Shown: positions 43,943 to 55,230 of the stretch, one piece after another
Layout: each line of letters starts with the position of its first letter
How positions within the stretch are numbered: the first letter of the stretch is position 1
Origin: Paraescarpia echinospica
Taxonomy: Eukaryota > Annelida > Polychaeta > Sabellida > Siboglinidae
DNA: 64,000 nt
Direction of reading: 5' to 3'
Assembly: GCA_020002185.1 (NCBI GenBank)
Contig: CM034532.1
Coordinates: forward strand, 53,533,430 to 53,597,429
Position numbers and translations under genes: made by a program
The notes under the pieces: model-generated
The model's database searches: none
What the model saw: only the letters and a program-made list of their open reading frames with translations
Told to the model about the DNA's origin: nothing

Positions 43943-44289
43943 CAATAACCAAAACAAGCCCAATGTAGTTTTAGAATTGAAATTGGCCAAAGGATGACGT
44001 TTTTAGTTTTTATTGGAAAGTGGATTGCTTCTAATGCAGCCACTTTTGGGCATAAAGATAGTAGGAATGTGATGTCTAACATGCAAACCAGATGGGAAAC
44101 TGAACCCTTGTACAGCCCCATCAAAGTTTCTCAGGCACACATTCCTACAACATGACGACAATATACAGACATACATTATTTGTCGCTACAGAGGTATAAA
44201 ACCACTATGAATATAAACCTAAGCAAACAATACAAACATTCCACCACCAATAGATACATGCAATTACAAAAAGGTGGGGCCATTCCGCC
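43943..44289 (-). repeat. split direct repeat B1
   Basis: About 347 bp. It differs from B2 mainly by a 24-bp insertion (AGTTTCTCAGGCACACATTC... near 44125) and a short TTTTTAGTT addition. It begins right after the recombinase coding region on the minus strand. Confidence 0.8.
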
Positions 44290-44329
44290 ACAAGGTCACC
44301 AACAGGAACCTTTGACCCAATATACTTAT

Positions 44330-44935
44330 GCAAGTCGTATATACTTCCTAAAAACATCCGATGTGCACCTGCCTGCTTCCCTGATGTGTGCGTCAGATTT
44401 CCCTCACAATGCCGCTGCTGCAGCTGCACCAATGCGAAAACTGTGACCTTTAAATGAACTAGTTTGGATAGCATAACATCTCCTAAATGTAAACAGCTTT
44501 GAACACTGCGCCTTGCCCTCGGTACCATTTCTCCTATTCGCAGGTATGCTCTAAATGCAAGGACCATCACGGCCCATAGCATAGTACATTTATACTGTAC
44601 AGAGAACACAGTTGAGAGATCTTGTACTAAGCGAGTGAGGTTGGGTAGTGTGACAGACAGGCGGACATCACGCAATGACCCAACATTTCGTGCAATAACT
44701 TGTGCACAATCAAACTAGTAGTTGGATCGGGAAACCCATTAATCTTGTGAAAATATGCCACTGCTGAAACGATAGAAACGTTAGATGCTGGGGCTAACCC
44801 TCCAGCATGCATGTGTGCCACAAAAAGCATAATCATTTCCACCAAGATTGGCAGACAAGGATACATACTCAATGACTGAAAAAACACTACCAACTTACCC
44901 ATGCCCGCTCATAACAAGACTTAAAGATTCCCCAT
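44330..44935 (-). pseudogene. tyrosine recombinase (DIRS/Ngaro-like), middle segment missing
   Basis: In minus-strand order: SCYERAWVSW at about 44915; the core-binding part at 44640-44902 (MHAGGLAPASNVSIVSAVAY, FHKINGFPDPTTSLIVHKLL); DVRLSVTLPNLTRLVQDLS; then AFRAYLRIGEMVPRARR with the first catalytic-type Arg; and, after a frameshift, SFKGHSFRIGAAAAAAL with the HxxR motif at about 44415-44450. The nucleophile-type Tyr lies in VFRKYIRLA near 44340. Only about 25 residues separate RIGE from HSFR, where about 110 are usual. The missing part is found upstream at 44940-45190. Three frames are needed, so it is a pseudogene. YR elements of this kind are retrotransposons that integrate through a circular DNA intermediate. 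Confidence 0.75.
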
Positions 44936-44939
44936 AGCT

Positions 44940-45190
44940 GACTGGGAAGACACAAAAGCTGAGGAGCCGTTTAAGAGACACGTCGAATTCACTCCGCAGC
45001 ATAGACGAACCATCCAGGTACGCAAACAGGATACCCTGTACTGGGCCCCTGGCATGAATAAATTCCCTTAACACTGCTGCTTAGTAAATGACAGAACCGT
45101 ATACAAGTTCACCCCTCTCTTGCAGAAAGTATGGGCCTTGTTGTGCACTGTGTTTAAAAACAACCAAAGGATACTCTCCTAAATACGAAC
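44940..45190 (-). pseudogene. tyrosine recombinase central segment, displaced upstream
   Basis: The minus strand reads VVFKHSAQQGPYF, then AAVLREFIHARGPVQGILFA and YLDGSSMLRSEFDVSLKRLL. This is the part of a YR-retrotransposon recombinase that lies between the RIGE Arg box and the HxxR box. Here it comes before the N-terminal part of the recombinase at 44330-44935. One stop lies at about 45084-45086. Either the gene is permuted or two tandem copies each lost a different half. Confidence 0.65.
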
Positions 45191-46087
45191 TTCATTTGAA
45201 TTCAACACCAGGATGCAGCTTCTGGTGTGTGTGTTAGGAATGTGATGAAGCAATTATTAGCCTCTCCAATGGTGTATCCCAACAATTAGTAACCGGCTTA
45301 CTAATTATGCATTGTTTCACTGAGCATATATGCGCTGAATCTATCAAATTATTAGCACACTGATCATTTCCTGTTATGTAAATACCGGTTCAGTAATTGT
45401 CTGTACATTGTGTACACATCCCTTCCTGTTACCACATGCACGGTTGGAATAACATGCAAACAAACCCAAGTTTTGGACATTTGCAGCAATAGGTGTAATA
45501 AAAGGGGTAATTAAACTATTATCGATTACTTTCATATCTATTACTATTACTTTTGATAAACGCTCATCTATTGCTATGACATGAGAAACGATCTATTACC
45601 TATTAAAATCACTATTACTATACTGTTACACAATGTCTGATCATAGGTCCTGCGTTGCATAGGTAAAGTCCTCTACCTGTAACATAAAATATGTTGTATG
45701 TACCCTTGGTTAAGGCGTCGCATTGGTACTGCCCCAACTCCAGTCAAGTGTCTGTTGCTGGACTAAAACCACTTGCAATTGCCATAAGTGTAGCAGGATT
45801 GATTGCTGTTACAAAGGCAAATGTCCTCTGCAGCATCTTCTCAAAAGATGCCATACTGTGTTCTATATCCTGCTCCAACAAATGCCAAATGTATCCCTCC
45901 ATTCGACTAACTGTCCACCACTACCTGGAGTCTGAGCGTACTGTCTTGGCTCCCGTGTCGAGCATTCACTGGTGTAGACGGAGGAGTTCTCGTTGTCGCA
46001 GCAGCGATCTGTCAATGTCCCTACCAGACAGCCAAACATGTCCAAGTGTATATTGTCGAGTGTAACCGATCCTGCCTCTGACTCGGA
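45191..46087. other. no gene recognised
   Basis: AT-rich; 45520-45620 contains repeated 'attactatta / ctattac' words. A 124-codon plus-strand frame at 45691-46065 and minus-strand frames opposite it have no recognisable domain. This interval separates the YR element from the Gypsy B LTR. Confidence 0.5.
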
Positions 46088-46298
46088 TGTTGGCTGACTC
46101 AAAGATGAATTTCAGGAGAAATTCTACAATAATAAATGCACAACAGTGTTGTGTTATACACTTGTAACAGTAATATGTTATGAGAGAATGAGACAAACGC
46201 ATGTATATGTCAAAATGGCTGTATTTTTGAAGACACGCGAGATCAGCAGTGATCTCACGAGACTAGTGAGAGGTAGGATGATCGAGACTAACGTCACA
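46088..46298 (-). repeat. candidate 3' LTR of Gypsy element B
   Basis: Directly after the pol stop (46341) and a purine tract (GGAAGGGAGA on the minus strand) comes TGTGACGTTAGTCTCGATCA, a typical LTR start. A TG...CA unit of about 211 bp would end at ...CAGCCAACA. The 5' LTR lies beyond the gap or window, so the end is a guess. Confidence 0.45.
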
Positions 46299-46340
46299 TC
46301 TCCCTTCCAAGTTCAATGAGTGCTTGGAGACAACTCTCAA

Positions 46341-49300
46341 CTATAGGTCCAGCCGTCGCGGTGGAATCACCACTCTCCCAGAACGTGTCACCACTCCAGT
46401 GGGAGCTGTGACCGCTGGAGGTGACACTGGTCTCGGCTCGCGCATACGAAGCGCAACCGGTGTCGTCGTCATCTCGGTAGATGACGGGTCGGCGTCGTCT
46501 GCTCGCTCGTCAGCCGTCACGTTAGGAGTCGGATGCAGATGTCGCCGATTTCTTCTTAGGCAGGACGTCGGCGTTCGCACTACATACGACCGAGGCCGTT
46601 GACGTTCGCGTCTTTGACCCAGACTGGGTCGCCGGCCCGAAGAGTAGAAAGTGGTCGCGCGCGATGATATCGGTCGTACGCGTCTTTCTTCTTCTGACGC
46701 ATCAGCTCTCTTCGCTCTCTCTCTCCCCTCGGCTCATCCCAGCGGGGCAGAAGAGTCGCAGGCACCGTTGGCACTAACGTGCGCAGCTGTCGGCCCATGC
46801 TTAGTTCAGCAGGCGAATAGCCGCACTCTAGTGCTGTCGATATGTACGCCAACAAGGCATCGTACGGGTCGACCGCCTTCTTTAGTAGATTCTTGACAGT
46901 CTGGACGGCGCGCTCAGACTTGCCGTTACTTTGAGGAAAGCGAGGGCTGCTCGTGATGTGTTCAAAGCCCTGCGCTCTCGCGAATTGCGCAAACTCAAAT
47001 GATGAATACTGCGGCCCGTTGTCGGAGATCACGGTCTCCGGAATGCCATGCCGGGCGAAGATCGACTTCAGATGAAGAATAACTGATGACGAATCAGTTG
47101 TCTCCAACCTGGCTACTTCGACGTAGCTGGAACAGTAGTCGACTACTAACAAGTAGGTCGACCGCCTGAAGAAGAACATGTCCGTCCCGACCTTCTGCCA
47201 CGGCCGCAGATGACATTCCGACGCGATCATCGGTTCAGAGGGGTTTCGCCTCTCCCTTGTACACGTCGTGCAGTTCTTCACAACTTCCTCGAGTTGTCGA
47301 CTCAGTCCAGGCCACCACACTGAGGCCTGTGCTCGCGCCCTACACTTGACTACTCCCTGGTGTCCCTCGTGTAGTCGATCTATCATCTCCAGTCTCATAG
47401 AGACCGGGATGACGAGACGTACTCCCTTGAGTAAGATGCCGTTGTGGACCGTAAGCTCTTGTTGACACTGCCAGTACGGTCTCAGAATCGACGGCAGAGA
47501 ACAGTGGCTTGGCCAGCTCTCAGCACAGTAGCGCAGAACCTGGCTGCAGATCTCGTCACGCTGTTGCTGTTCCTTGATCTCCTGGAGACGTCTCTCCGTC
47601 GCCGGGATCTGTCCCACGACGAAATCTTCGTGAGCTGCCACTTCATCCGCAAACTGGAGTTCCGAGATGGTCAGCTCTCTCACGTGCGGGGCTCGCGACA
47701 GAGCATCGGCTGTAATCAGCTCCTTCCCCGGCACGTGCTCGATCGTGTACGTATAACGCATCAGGCGCATACGATAGCGTTGAATCCGTGGAGTCAGCTC
47801 ATCCAAGTTCTTCTTCGAGCTTAAGAGTGTCACAAGCGGCTTATGATCTGTCTCTACATGAAACTCCATACCGTACAGGTAATCGTGGAAGCGCTCCAGT
47901 GACCACGTTGTCGCAAGAGCTTCCTTGTCGATTTGAGAGTATCGTTGTTCAGTCAGCGTCATCGCCCGAGAAGCGTACGCCACTGGCCTGTTCGTACCAT
48001 CGATCCTTTGTAGCAGGACAGCGCCAAGACCGAACGATGACGCATCTGCTGACACCGTCGTCGTCCTGTTCGGGTCATATAGCGCCAGCACTGGCGTCGC
48101 ACTGAGTTCGGCCTTTACCGCGTCGAAAGCCGTCTGCTGACTCGGCCCCCAGAACCACTGCCTGTCCTTCTGTAGCAAATCACGCAACGGCTGCGTAACT
48201 GATGACAGCGTAGGCGAGAACTTTCCCAGCTGATTCGCCATGCCGAGGAAACGTCGTATGTGGCCTACATCTGTAGGCTGACCCATCTCTGTGATGGCCT
48301 TTACCTTGGATCGGCCTTGATGCCTTCAGCCGTCACGACGTGACCCAGGTAGGTGATGCTTGATTTGCTGAACTCGCATTTAGCAAAGTTCAAAGTCACT
48401 CCGTTGTCGGCCAGTCGCTTGAATACTGCCCGCACTCGTGTGTCGTGCTCCTCTGATGACGCGCCAAAGATGACGATATCATCCACCATACACAACACCC
48501 CGCTCAAGCCGTCAAGAACCGCACTCATGCGCTTCTGGAAGTGCTCAGGGGCTGACGTTATGCCGAACGGTAGCCTTCTGAAGCAATACCGCCCAAACGG
48601 CGTTATGAACGTCGTCAGCTCCTGACAGTTTGGCGACAGGGGAATTTGCCAAAACCCCGAGTTGGCATCCAACTTTGTGAAAACTTTCGCCCTAGCCAGT
48701 CGGCCAAGCGTCTGGTCGACTGAGGGCAGATCATGCTTTTCACGTCTGACACTCTCGTTGAGATGTGTCAGGTCGACACAGATACGCACTTTGTGCGTCA
48801 CGACTCCATCTGACGACGTAGTAGTTGCCTTCGGTTTGGCTACCACTACCATGCCGGCGCACCAGTCTGTGGGCGCCTCGACTCGCCTGATGACACCTGT
48901 GTCTTCCATTCTCTGCAGCTCCTGTCTAACCGTCTCGAGCAGAGGAATCGACACCCGTCGCGGCGTCGACAACGCAAATGGGACTGCCCCCTCGCGTAAC
49001 TGGATGTTGTAGTCGCCACGCATGCGACCCAACCCTACAAACAATTTCGGGTTGTCTTGTCTTATAACGTCGGCCGCTTCGACCGAGTCGACCGCCACAC
49101 GTCGTACGAGATCGAACATCTGGCAGACACGTCGACTGAGAAGTGACCGTCGTTGGCCACTGATGACGTAAACGTCCTCATCGACTACTGAGCCGTCACG
49201 CGACAGCTTGCCGACGAACTTGCCCTGGGCTTTTAGAACCATGTCGTTCGCGCCCACCAGCGTCTTCGACGTCATCTCCAGAGACGGACTTCCTGCCCGT

Positions 49301-49947
49301 CTGTAGTCGGCAGCCGAAATCACAGTGACGTCTGCACCCGTGTCGAGCTTGAAGCACACGTCAATTCGTTGTTTCGTCTTCATCACCTCGAGGCTGATCG
49401 TTGATGACCACGGCTGATCACATTTCGTCACCTCTCCAAGGAAGGAATACCCCTCCTCGTCGTCTCGGCTGACTCTATCGACGGCCTTTGATGACCTACA
49501 TACAGTTGAAAAATGACCACTGCGGTGGCACCTGAAGCATGTGGCTTCTCTCGCCGGACAGACTGCTCTCTGATGAGACGACCGTCCACAGAACTCGCAC
49601 TTGCGCGACGTCTTCGTGGTCGTGGCCTGCGTCTGACCTCCTTGAGGCCTGTTGGTCTTCTGTCTCGTGCCGCCGCTAACTTTCTTCTTTGACTTTACGA
49701 AGTCCACACTCGTCCTTGTTGAAGAGGAAGCAAAGTTGCGAAGCATCGCCTGCTCTCGCTTGGCCGCCTCATTCTGACGTGCCATGTCGATTGCTCGCTT
49801 CAGCGTAAGCTCAGCGTCTAGCTGAAGTTTCAGCGAGAGCGTCGTGTCTCTGATTCCCACGACAATCCTGTCTCTTATCATCTCGTCGTTCAATTGACCG
49901 TAATCGCAGATCTCGGCCAGGCAGAAGAGAGCCGTGATGAAGGCGTC
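46341..49947 (-). pseudogene. Ty3/Gypsy element B gag-pol, one 4-bp frameshift, C-terminal deletion, cut by gap
   Basis: From the gap edge on the minus strand: gag C-terminal part (LSLKLQLDAELTLKRAIDMA), two CCHC knuckles (CEFCGRSSHQRAVC and CFRCHRSGHFSTVC near 49500-49610), protease CFKLDTGADVTVISAADY, RT with FTKLDANSGFWQI, FRRLPFGITSAPEHFQ and CMVDDIVIFG, RNase H (TTTVSADASSFGLGAVLLQR to ITADALSRA), integrase HEGHQGVVKCRARA, VGTDMFF, ISDNGPQYSS and QSNGKSERAV. Gag and pol share one frame. Compared with the second copy it lacks 4 bp near 48309-48310 (in the RT connection), shifting the frame. A stop at 46580 falls after DPVWVKDANVNG, where sequence has been deleted before the tail PTSCLRRNRRHL. 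Otherwise very well preserved. Confidence 0.9.
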
Positions 49948-50947
49948 NNNNNNNNNNNNNNNNNNNNNNNNNNNNNNNNNNNNNNNNNNNNNNNNNNNNN
50001 NNNNNNNNNNNNNNNNNNNNNNNNNNNNNNNNNNNNNNNNNNNNNNNNNNNNNNNNNNNNNNNNNNNNNNNNNNNNNNNNNNNNNNNNNNNNNNNNNNNN
50101 NNNNNNNNNNNNNNNNNNNNNNNNNNNNNNNNNNNNNNNNNNNNNNNNNNNNNNNNNNNNNNNNNNNNNNNNNNNNNNNNNNNNNNNNNNNNNNNNNNNN
50201 NNNNNNNNNNNNNNNNNNNNNNNNNNNNNNNNNNNNNNNNNNNNNNNNNNNNNNNNNNNNNNNNNNNNNNNNNNNNNNNNNNNNNNNNNNNNNNNNNNNN
50301 NNNNNNNNNNNNNNNNNNNNNNNNNNNNNNNNNNNNNNNNNNNNNNNNNNNNNNNNNNNNNNNNNNNNNNNNNNNNNNNNNNNNNNNNNNNNNNNNNNNN
50401 NNNNNNNNNNNNNNNNNNNNNNNNNNNNNNNNNNNNNNNNNNNNNNNNNNNNNNNNNNNNNNNNNNNNNNNNNNNNNNNNNNNNNNNNNNNNNNNNNNNN
50501 NNNNNNNNNNNNNNNNNNNNNNNNNNNNNNNNNNNNNNNNNNNNNNNNNNNNNNNNNNNNNNNNNNNNNNNNNNNNNNNNNNNNNNNNNNNNNNNNNNNN
50601 NNNNNNNNNNNNNNNNNNNNNNNNNNNNNNNNNNNNNNNNNNNNNNNNNNNNNNNNNNNNNNNNNNNNNNNNNNNNNNNNNNNNNNNNNNNNNNNNNNNN
50701 NNNNNNNNNNNNNNNNNNNNNNNNNNNNNNNNNNNNNNNNNNNNNNNNNNNNNNNNNNNNNNNNNNNNNNNNNNNNNNNNNNNNNNNNNNNNNNNNNNNN
50801 NNNNNNNNNNNNNNNNNNNNNNNNNNNNNNNNNNNNNNNNNNNNNNNNNNNNNNNNNNNNNNNNNNNNNNNNNNNNNNNNNNNNNNNNNNNNNNNNNNNN
50901 NNNNNNNNNNNNNNNNNNNNNNNNNNNNNNNNNNNNNNNNNNNNNNN
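49948..50947. other. assembly gap, exactly 1000 N
   Basis: The size is a conventional placeholder for an unknown distance between contigs. Any frame bridging it is meaningless. Confidence 0.99.
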
Positions 50948-53276
50948 GGGATGTAATCCAACATTCTGGTGCAATAAGAACCACCTCGAATGAGGATACA
51001 TGTGGTTATTAGCCAGAATTTTAAGTCATTTTTTGGGAAAACCTGAATGCTGTGGATTGCATTTTGAGATGTGGTAGATAAAATACCACAACATCCACAA
51101 TTCTCATGGAATGAAAATAATTTTGATATGTTTGGAAAGCATGACATTGAAACCAACTGTTGTCCAATTTTTATTCTACTGAGATGTGTAGTAAATATTC
51201 CATAGTAGTTTGTGTATGGGCCCCCATTAGCAATTTCATAGAAAAATTGTTGTCGCGGATATGGGGATAGCGGATATGGAAGTGCTGCAATACTATCACC
51301 TATTTTCCATCTCTAGGGATGTAGGCCTAACCAAAAATCACTATGAACATTCGTCCCTAAAAATGTACCAACAAACCCTCTGGCTCATGGCCTATATGTA
51401 TTGTTCTAGTATAGGGTTGAAAGTGTACCAGGGTGATAAGGAAAAGATAACATGTTTGTTCATTTTTTTGGGGGGTATCAACTGAGGAAGGGTTCTGTGA
51501 CAGAAAATAGTTTTAAAATTTTTCATTTAGCTATATTCCTTATTTTTTGATTGACTTAGGTACAACTACCTCCAAAACTATTGACTTTTGAAAAAACAAT
51601 GTTCTCACATCAATATATCAGCAATGGGTTTGAATTAATATAGTATAAAATACATTAGAAATAATAAGCATAATTTGTCCACGGGCTAAAATGTGTACCT
51701 TTTCCACCTTCATTTTTGCCAATATGTTGGCCGACACATTTCTTTTTGCAAGGTATTCGTACATGCCACTGCCAGACTCCATCACGTCAGGTTCCATCAT
51801 TAAGGTTTCCTTAAATTAAAAATACAATGCAAATTATAGATAAATCAGGAAAGATGAATGTTGGCCCTACCCAGACAACAGTGACCGTGTTCTGCGTAAA
51901 ACAATGTGACCGCACTGTCATTTCTAGGGACGTTTTTAGGAGGTTTCTTTTAAGGCATATCAAGCAACATTGATCAAGGTTTATAAAATCATCAATGGAA
52001 AATTATTTATAGGCATCCCAGAAATGCACAGCCATATACGAAATTTTGCTACACTGAAAAATGGTCTTCATTGGAGAAGTACTGTGGAATTTATTAGACG
52101 ACCTATACATGCCTTCCTAGAGTGAGATCACATAAATCCCTAGCCTCAAACGTTGGGTTACACACATCCCTGAAGACAATGTAGTTCTCACATCAAGATT
52201 TCTGAACTGAAGTACCAGATACACACAGTTCACTATGTTGCGCTCAGGAAATGTGCATGGGCCCTTTTTAGTTTCAACCCTATTTAAACTGTGACGGTCT
52301 TATGGCTAAATTGTATGTGGAGTAGCCACAGTGCACATCTAACATGAAATGATGTGTGTATGAGCTAAAATTGACTTAAGTCAGTCGATTTATAATTATT
52401 GTCAGTGGGCTAATAGATATTGTTGATCCTATCACCTCCGCCAGGAGTAGATGGAGTGAGATACGCGAGCGGAACGTTCACTGACACTGGCAATTGAATG
52501 AGGTTGACCACTTCCCATGTCCAAGAACCACGTGCTAGTTCAGAGGCGACCGCAAACAAATGCTGATGCTACTACCCGTGCTCAAAAGGGGATAATACAA
52601 GCTTGAATTAATTTGCTTTGCATTTTGCAGTTGCCAAAATAGGAACAAGTTTTGACATTTTCCTCTTCCTGTGTTGTCTGCTGGAGAACTGTTAAATGCT
52701 GCCATCTAGCGTATGCAGCGCAAACCTCGTAGCAAGGCGAATGTCATGTGACGTTTTTGACAATAATTTTAATATCTGGCGTTGATCGAATGGCATGACG
52801 TCAGCTTATAGCAATAAGTCGACACCGTATATATGTATAAGTTATGTATGGTCCTAAGCCACAACTATACCAAATTTGGTTAGTTGGCCCAGCTATCGTC
52901 TATCGTCCTATCGATCACCTAACTCCTAACTTAAACCGTGTCCGTGGCGTAACTTGCCGTAAGGCTACGATTCCACCTACACACTCACGAACTATCATAA
53001 TGGACATATGGTGTGCCTTACGAATTATACCAATCTAAATTATTTAAGCTAATAAACTTACCAATCAAACGACTTTTCCGCATCCATGACCATGAATCAC
53101 GACGTTCTTCTCACTCGCCTCGCTTTCATAACTCGAGATCTCGAGATAAAACGTCGAGATCTCGACATAAAAATAACTAAAAATAAAATGTTGCTATATC
53201 CTCTCACAGCCACCGTAAAAAAATAAATTTCGAAGACAAAAAATAAAATTTTGCTATGTCCTCCCCAGCCACCGTA
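50948..53276. mobile_element. second copy: right portion of the 9.1-kb IS3EU-like transposon
   Basis: Corresponds to 36525-38856. It ends with the same TACGGTGGC-type terminus at 53276, followed by CAATTC (53277-53282). The terminal unit has lost 1 bp (CCTCCCC instead of CCTCTCCC), and internal terminal-repeat positions differ. The first half of the element is not present because the contig starts here. No coding features. Confidence 0.9.
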
Positions 53277-54401
53277 CAATTCAGACAAAGAGTCGGGCTG
53301 TCGCGCAAATTCCCGTGGCATGAGACCTCTCAAAGCATCAAGCCTCTGAAACATGTCCACTTTCTGGCGTACTGGAAGGCGACAGTCATTGGGCCCTCGT
53401 TTCAAGAAACACAAAATACGCTTGACCACACCAAGATATACCAGATGCATGTAATCAAGCGAGAATTGTGATATGCAGGAGATGCCTACATCACAAAGAA
53501 GTGACCTTTTCACTTTATCAAAATCATGCTGGGTGCGAGGAGGAAATGCATCTACTGAGTTAAACACAACTCCACCGTTCCATGAGCCCTGAATCGTACA
53601 TCTCTCACATGAGTAATATCCAGTGTGAGCTTTAATGCATTTCATGAAAGCTCTTGCTGGGGCATCACATACAAACGCCTCTACAGACACACGATAGTCT
53701 GTGCTGTCATGTGTGACACCAATTTCACACAACTGTTGCAGTTCACGATTAAAATCTGCAAGATAATCTTCTACTGGATTTGGCTTTGCAGATCCACAGA
53801 AGAGGGCAACAATAAATGGCTCGAAAGACAGAAAACTACACAAGATCTGCCAAAACTGGAGACTGGTAGACTTAAAAAGTGGAACGCCGTCGATATTAAA
53901 ACTTAGTTTTAAAAAGTTGTCATCAGAAACATAGTTGTTCTGAGATAAGTTCCGCAGAATACCTGATTCAAGGTCAAAGTGGGAATACCTACAACCACAT
54001 TTAAACACAGCCTGAACAGCTCTGGGGTTTTGTAGTAGTGTCCGAGCATCCTTCGGGAGACGATGCCCGGTCCGCCTTAGAATATTGAGCATTTCATTCA
54101 AAGCTGTTCGGGTGCATCCGTGTTTTGTTGCCCAAGCTGTTAATTCTTCCCCGATATCTGGCTGATGGCTATCATCTTCCATATTATCACTGTCTCCCCC
54201 ATCAATTTCTGTCTCAGAATCAGATGACAAGACTCCTTCCGAGAATCCATAATCTGAATCTGCATCTAAAGGATGAGGCTGTGCAACATCCCTGTCACTT
54301 TCATTGGCATCCTGAACAATGAAGTCCTCATCGCTGATACTATATTCTGCCATGGCTTGCACCTCAACGGTGCACAACCTCCATTGTTGTAGATAGGCCA
54401 T
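53277..54401 (-). pseudogene. second copy: CACTA/TNP2-like transposase N-terminal part
   Basis: Same gene half as 38863-39981, with identical motifs (LSFNIDGVPLFK, FVCDAPARAF, CERC, DYMHLVYLG) and a few residue differences (for example W for R in EELTA.ATKHGC, and S for F and L for Q around PLFK.TSLQFWQILCSF). It is interrupted at the same base by the same transposon end. Because of the 1-bp loss in the terminal repeat, the frame here reads through the terminus for another 55 codons of non-native sequence, to 53097. Confidence 0.88.
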
Positions 54402-54928
54402 GATCGCAACACATACCCTATCCTACAAAAAAATACAAACACTCACGTCTGCCAACCCTGCCCCCTGTTCCCCCGCCTATATATTCATGTTCCCAGTTTA
54501 CAAAAGCTTCGGTTTTAGCTGCCGACACGGTTTAAACGTTGTGGCACCAGATGTCCATGTCCTTATAAAGTTGTTAACTACATATCCGACTTCGAAACGA
54601 CGCCCGCGCAACGTTGATAACCCGACGTTATACATAGACACGTCGGATTTGGTTGTCGGATCATCGACGTTGTAAGGACGTCGAAACGCGACGTTATCAC
54701 GACGTTGGAAGCACGTCGACAACTAAATCCGACGTCTTTACAACGTCGGGTAATCAACGTTGTGAAGACGTCGAAACTTGACGTTGTAACGACGTCGAAA
54801 TCACGTCGACAACCAAACCCGACGTCTTTGGAACGTCGGGTAATCGACGTTGTAAGGACGTCGAAACCTCAGCGGTGCACAACCTCCATCGTTGTAGATA
54901 GGCCATGATCGCAATACATACCCTATCA
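54362..54928. repeat. second copy: 62-bp direct repeats and 90-bp CGACGT array
   Basis: Corresponds to 39942-40508. The 90-bp units start at 54664, 54754 and 54844. No change in copy number between the two window copies. Confidence 0.9.
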
Positions 54929-55230
54929 ATCCCGGCCGCATAAAGATCCGTCCAGGTAATGTTCTTCATGCATAACCAATTCAATGACTATCCTAGCCCG
55001 GATCTCATCAGCAAAGTTCTCGTGACCGAAAGCGAGAACGCTTCTCTAGCGTGTTCTAATTACCAACAAGAGACACTATCATAGCGATGATGAAACAACA
55101 CGTGTTGACAACTAGACGTTATTCTCTCTTGTTTTCTTATGCTACAAACCTCACAACTGTCCACTTGGTTCTACCTGTTTACAGTCTACAGATGATCCCG
55201 GACCAGTTACGAATGTAACGTTCTTGATAA

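Noticed and set aside
45691..46065. 124-codon plus-strand frame as a gene
   Set aside because: No domain, opposite to minus-strand element features; its presence in both copies only reflects the duplication.
46651..48625. Plus-strand Ser-rich and Arg-rich frames opposite Gypsy B pol
   Set aside because: Antisense shadows of a well-conserved polyprotein.
49811..51012. Other long frames (340-396 codons) across the N gap
   Set aside because: They consist almost entirely of unknown residues.
48301..51156. A 951-codon minus-strand frame spanning the 1000-N gap
   Set aside because: The N run has no meaning for frame. The N-terminal part is non-coding repeat DNA from the other contig; only 48301-49947 is real coding sequence.
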